NCBI RefSeq assembly: GCF_028823535.1
Contig: NZ_JAQIYM010000003.1
Span: forward strand, 124,001 to 188,000
Direction: 5' to 3'
DNA length: 64,000 nucleotides
Source: Pseudomonas serbica
Lineage (GTDB): Bacteria > Pseudomonadota > Gammaproteobacteria > Pseudomonadales > Pseudomonadaceae
The stretch's first letter is position 1, and every line of letters starts with the position of its first letter. A model generated the notes under the pieces. The model worked only from the letters and a program-made list of their open reading frames with translations. It was not told where the DNA came from and searched no databases. Made by a program: the position numbers and the translations under genes. Below, one piece after another: positions 63,210 to 64,000 of the stretch.

Positions 63210-64000
63210 TTATCTCCGGGTCGGGTCGAAAGTGGCGGGAAAAGTGGCCCAGCAGGCATCGTAGTCAGCTTGCAATTGCGGGCATTCAAGAGCAAAGCGG
63301 CTCGGACGCAGCACTTGGCTGGTCTCGAACATGAAAGCCATGGTGTTGTCGATTTTCGCGGGTCTGAGTTCGGCGTTGATCGCTTTGGTGCAGGTCTCGC
63401 CGTCTGGCCCGTGAGCGCTCATGCAACTGTGCAGCGACGCGCCGCCAGGCACGAAACCTTCGGCCTTGGCATCGTACTCGCCCTGGATCAGGCCCATGAA
63501 TTCGTTCATCAGGTTGCGGTGGAACCACGGCGGACGGAAGGTGTTCTCGGCCACCATCCAGCGTGGTGGAAAGATCACGAAGTCGAGGTTGGCCAGGCCG
63601 TGCACGCTGGTCGGCGAGGTCAGCACGGTGAAGATCGACGGGTCCGGGTGGTCGAAGCTGACCGTGCCGATAGTGTTGAAGCGACGCAGGTCATATTTGT
63701 ACGGCACGTTGTTGCCATGCCAGGCGACCACGTTCAACGGCGAGTGATTGAGCTCGCAGCCCCACAACTGGCCGAGGAATTTCTGTACCAGGGTCGTGGG
63801 TTGTTGCAGATTTTCGTAGGCCGCCACCGGAGTCAGGAAATCCCGCGGATTGGCCAGGCCGTTGCTGCCAATCGGGCCCAAGTCCGGCAGGCGCATTGGC
63901 GCGCCATGGTTCTCGGCGATGTAACCGCGCGCTTGCGGGTCGAGCAGTTCGACGCGGAATTTCAGCCCGCGAGGCAATACGGCAATTTCCAGCGGCGCCA
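63210..64000 (-). CDS. hmgA: Homogentisate 1,2-dioxygenase (partial, N-terminus beyond the window)
   Basis: The C-terminal ~263 residues of homogentisate dioxygenase, the Fe(II) enzyme that opens the aromatic ring to maleylacetoacetate. The coding frame continues to the right edge, so the true start is outside. Visible: the CARS-type cupin strands ([21 protein letters not shown]), [15 protein letters not shown] [51 protein letters not shown] with iron-ligand residues His and Glu, and [15 protein letters not shown]. It leads the hmgA-fahA-maiA operon. Confidence 0.96.
   Translation of the reverse strand, partial: APLEIAVLPRGLKFRVELLDPQARGYIAENHGAPMRLPDLGPIGSNGLANPRDFLTPVAAYENLQQPTTLVQKFLGQLWGCELNHSPLNVVAWHGNNVPYKYDLRRFNTIGTVSFDHPDPSIFTVLTSPTSVHGLANLDFVIFPPRWMVAENTFRPPWFHRNLMNEFMGLIQGEYDAKAEGFVPGGASLHSCMSAHGPDGETCTKAINAELRPAKIDNTMAFMFETSQVLRPSRFALECPQLQADYDACWATFPATFDPTRR

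Overview
The window is typical chromosomal DNA of a fluorescent Pseudomonas, most likely the P. fluorescens group. It is GC-rich with dense genes. It carries a complete Pseudomonas-type alginate operon, dauBAR, an hmp/norR pair and aapJQMP, and is sprinkled with REPINs (paired REP palindromes of the GTGGGAGCGGGCTTGCTCGC type). No tRNA, rRNA, prophage, insertion sequence or CRISPR array was seen.

Layout. 1-5.9 kb: the N-terminus of an amino-acid binding protein, moaCDE (molybdopterin synthesis), a PIN/PhoH ATPase, a divergent polysaccharide deacetylase-like protein and yaaA. 5.9-6.7 kb: an unusually AT-rich gap that forms the algD leader. 6.7-23.3 kb: the 12-gene alginate operon algD-8-44-K-E-G-X-L-I-J-F-A, ending in a strong terminator. 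It covers GDP-mannuronate supply (AlgA, AlgD), polymerisation and c-di-GMP control (Alg8, Alg44), periplasmic scaffold and modification (AlgK, G, X, L), O-acetylation (AlgI, J, F, X) and outer-membrane export (AlgE).

23.5-31.5 kb: small conserved genes, then a four-gene efflux system (outer-membrane lipoprotein, FUSC/AaeB-like pump, DUF1656, HlyD/AaeA-like adaptor) divergent from a LysR regulator. 31.5-32.1 kb: a gene-free, highly structured repeat region. 32.1-36.3 kb: the aapJQMP general amino-acid ABC transporter. 36.7-42.1 kb: an esterase, an RhlB-type RNA helicase and dauB-dauA-dauR for D-arginine catabolism. 42.1-45 kb: flavohemoglobin hmp and its divergent sigma-54 activator norR, with three NorR-type sites between them.

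45-54.1 kb: small housekeeping genes, a 2-ketoacid reductase, an EamA transporter/AraC pair and a TonB receptor/FecR/ECF-sigma iron system behind a Fur-like box. 54.3-64 kb: a RaiA/HPF-like protein, LysR/L-serine dehydratase, DUF3509, psiE, yebG with a near-consensus LexA box, a Leu/Phe dehydrogenase homologue with an altered catalytic lysine, a SirB1-like protein, and the hmgA(partial)-fahA-maiA tyrosine/homogentisate operon cut by the right edge.

Most of the window is core genome and I did not find a clearly new multi-gene system. The best leads are a 93-bp REPIN inserted in frame in the algK signal-peptide region, a Lys-to-Val change at the catalytic position of the amino-acid dehydrogenase, the hairpin-rich element at 31.6-32.0 kb, a deacetylase homologue without the usual metal-ligand motifs, and RNA structures around the moaC start and in the algL-algI gap.
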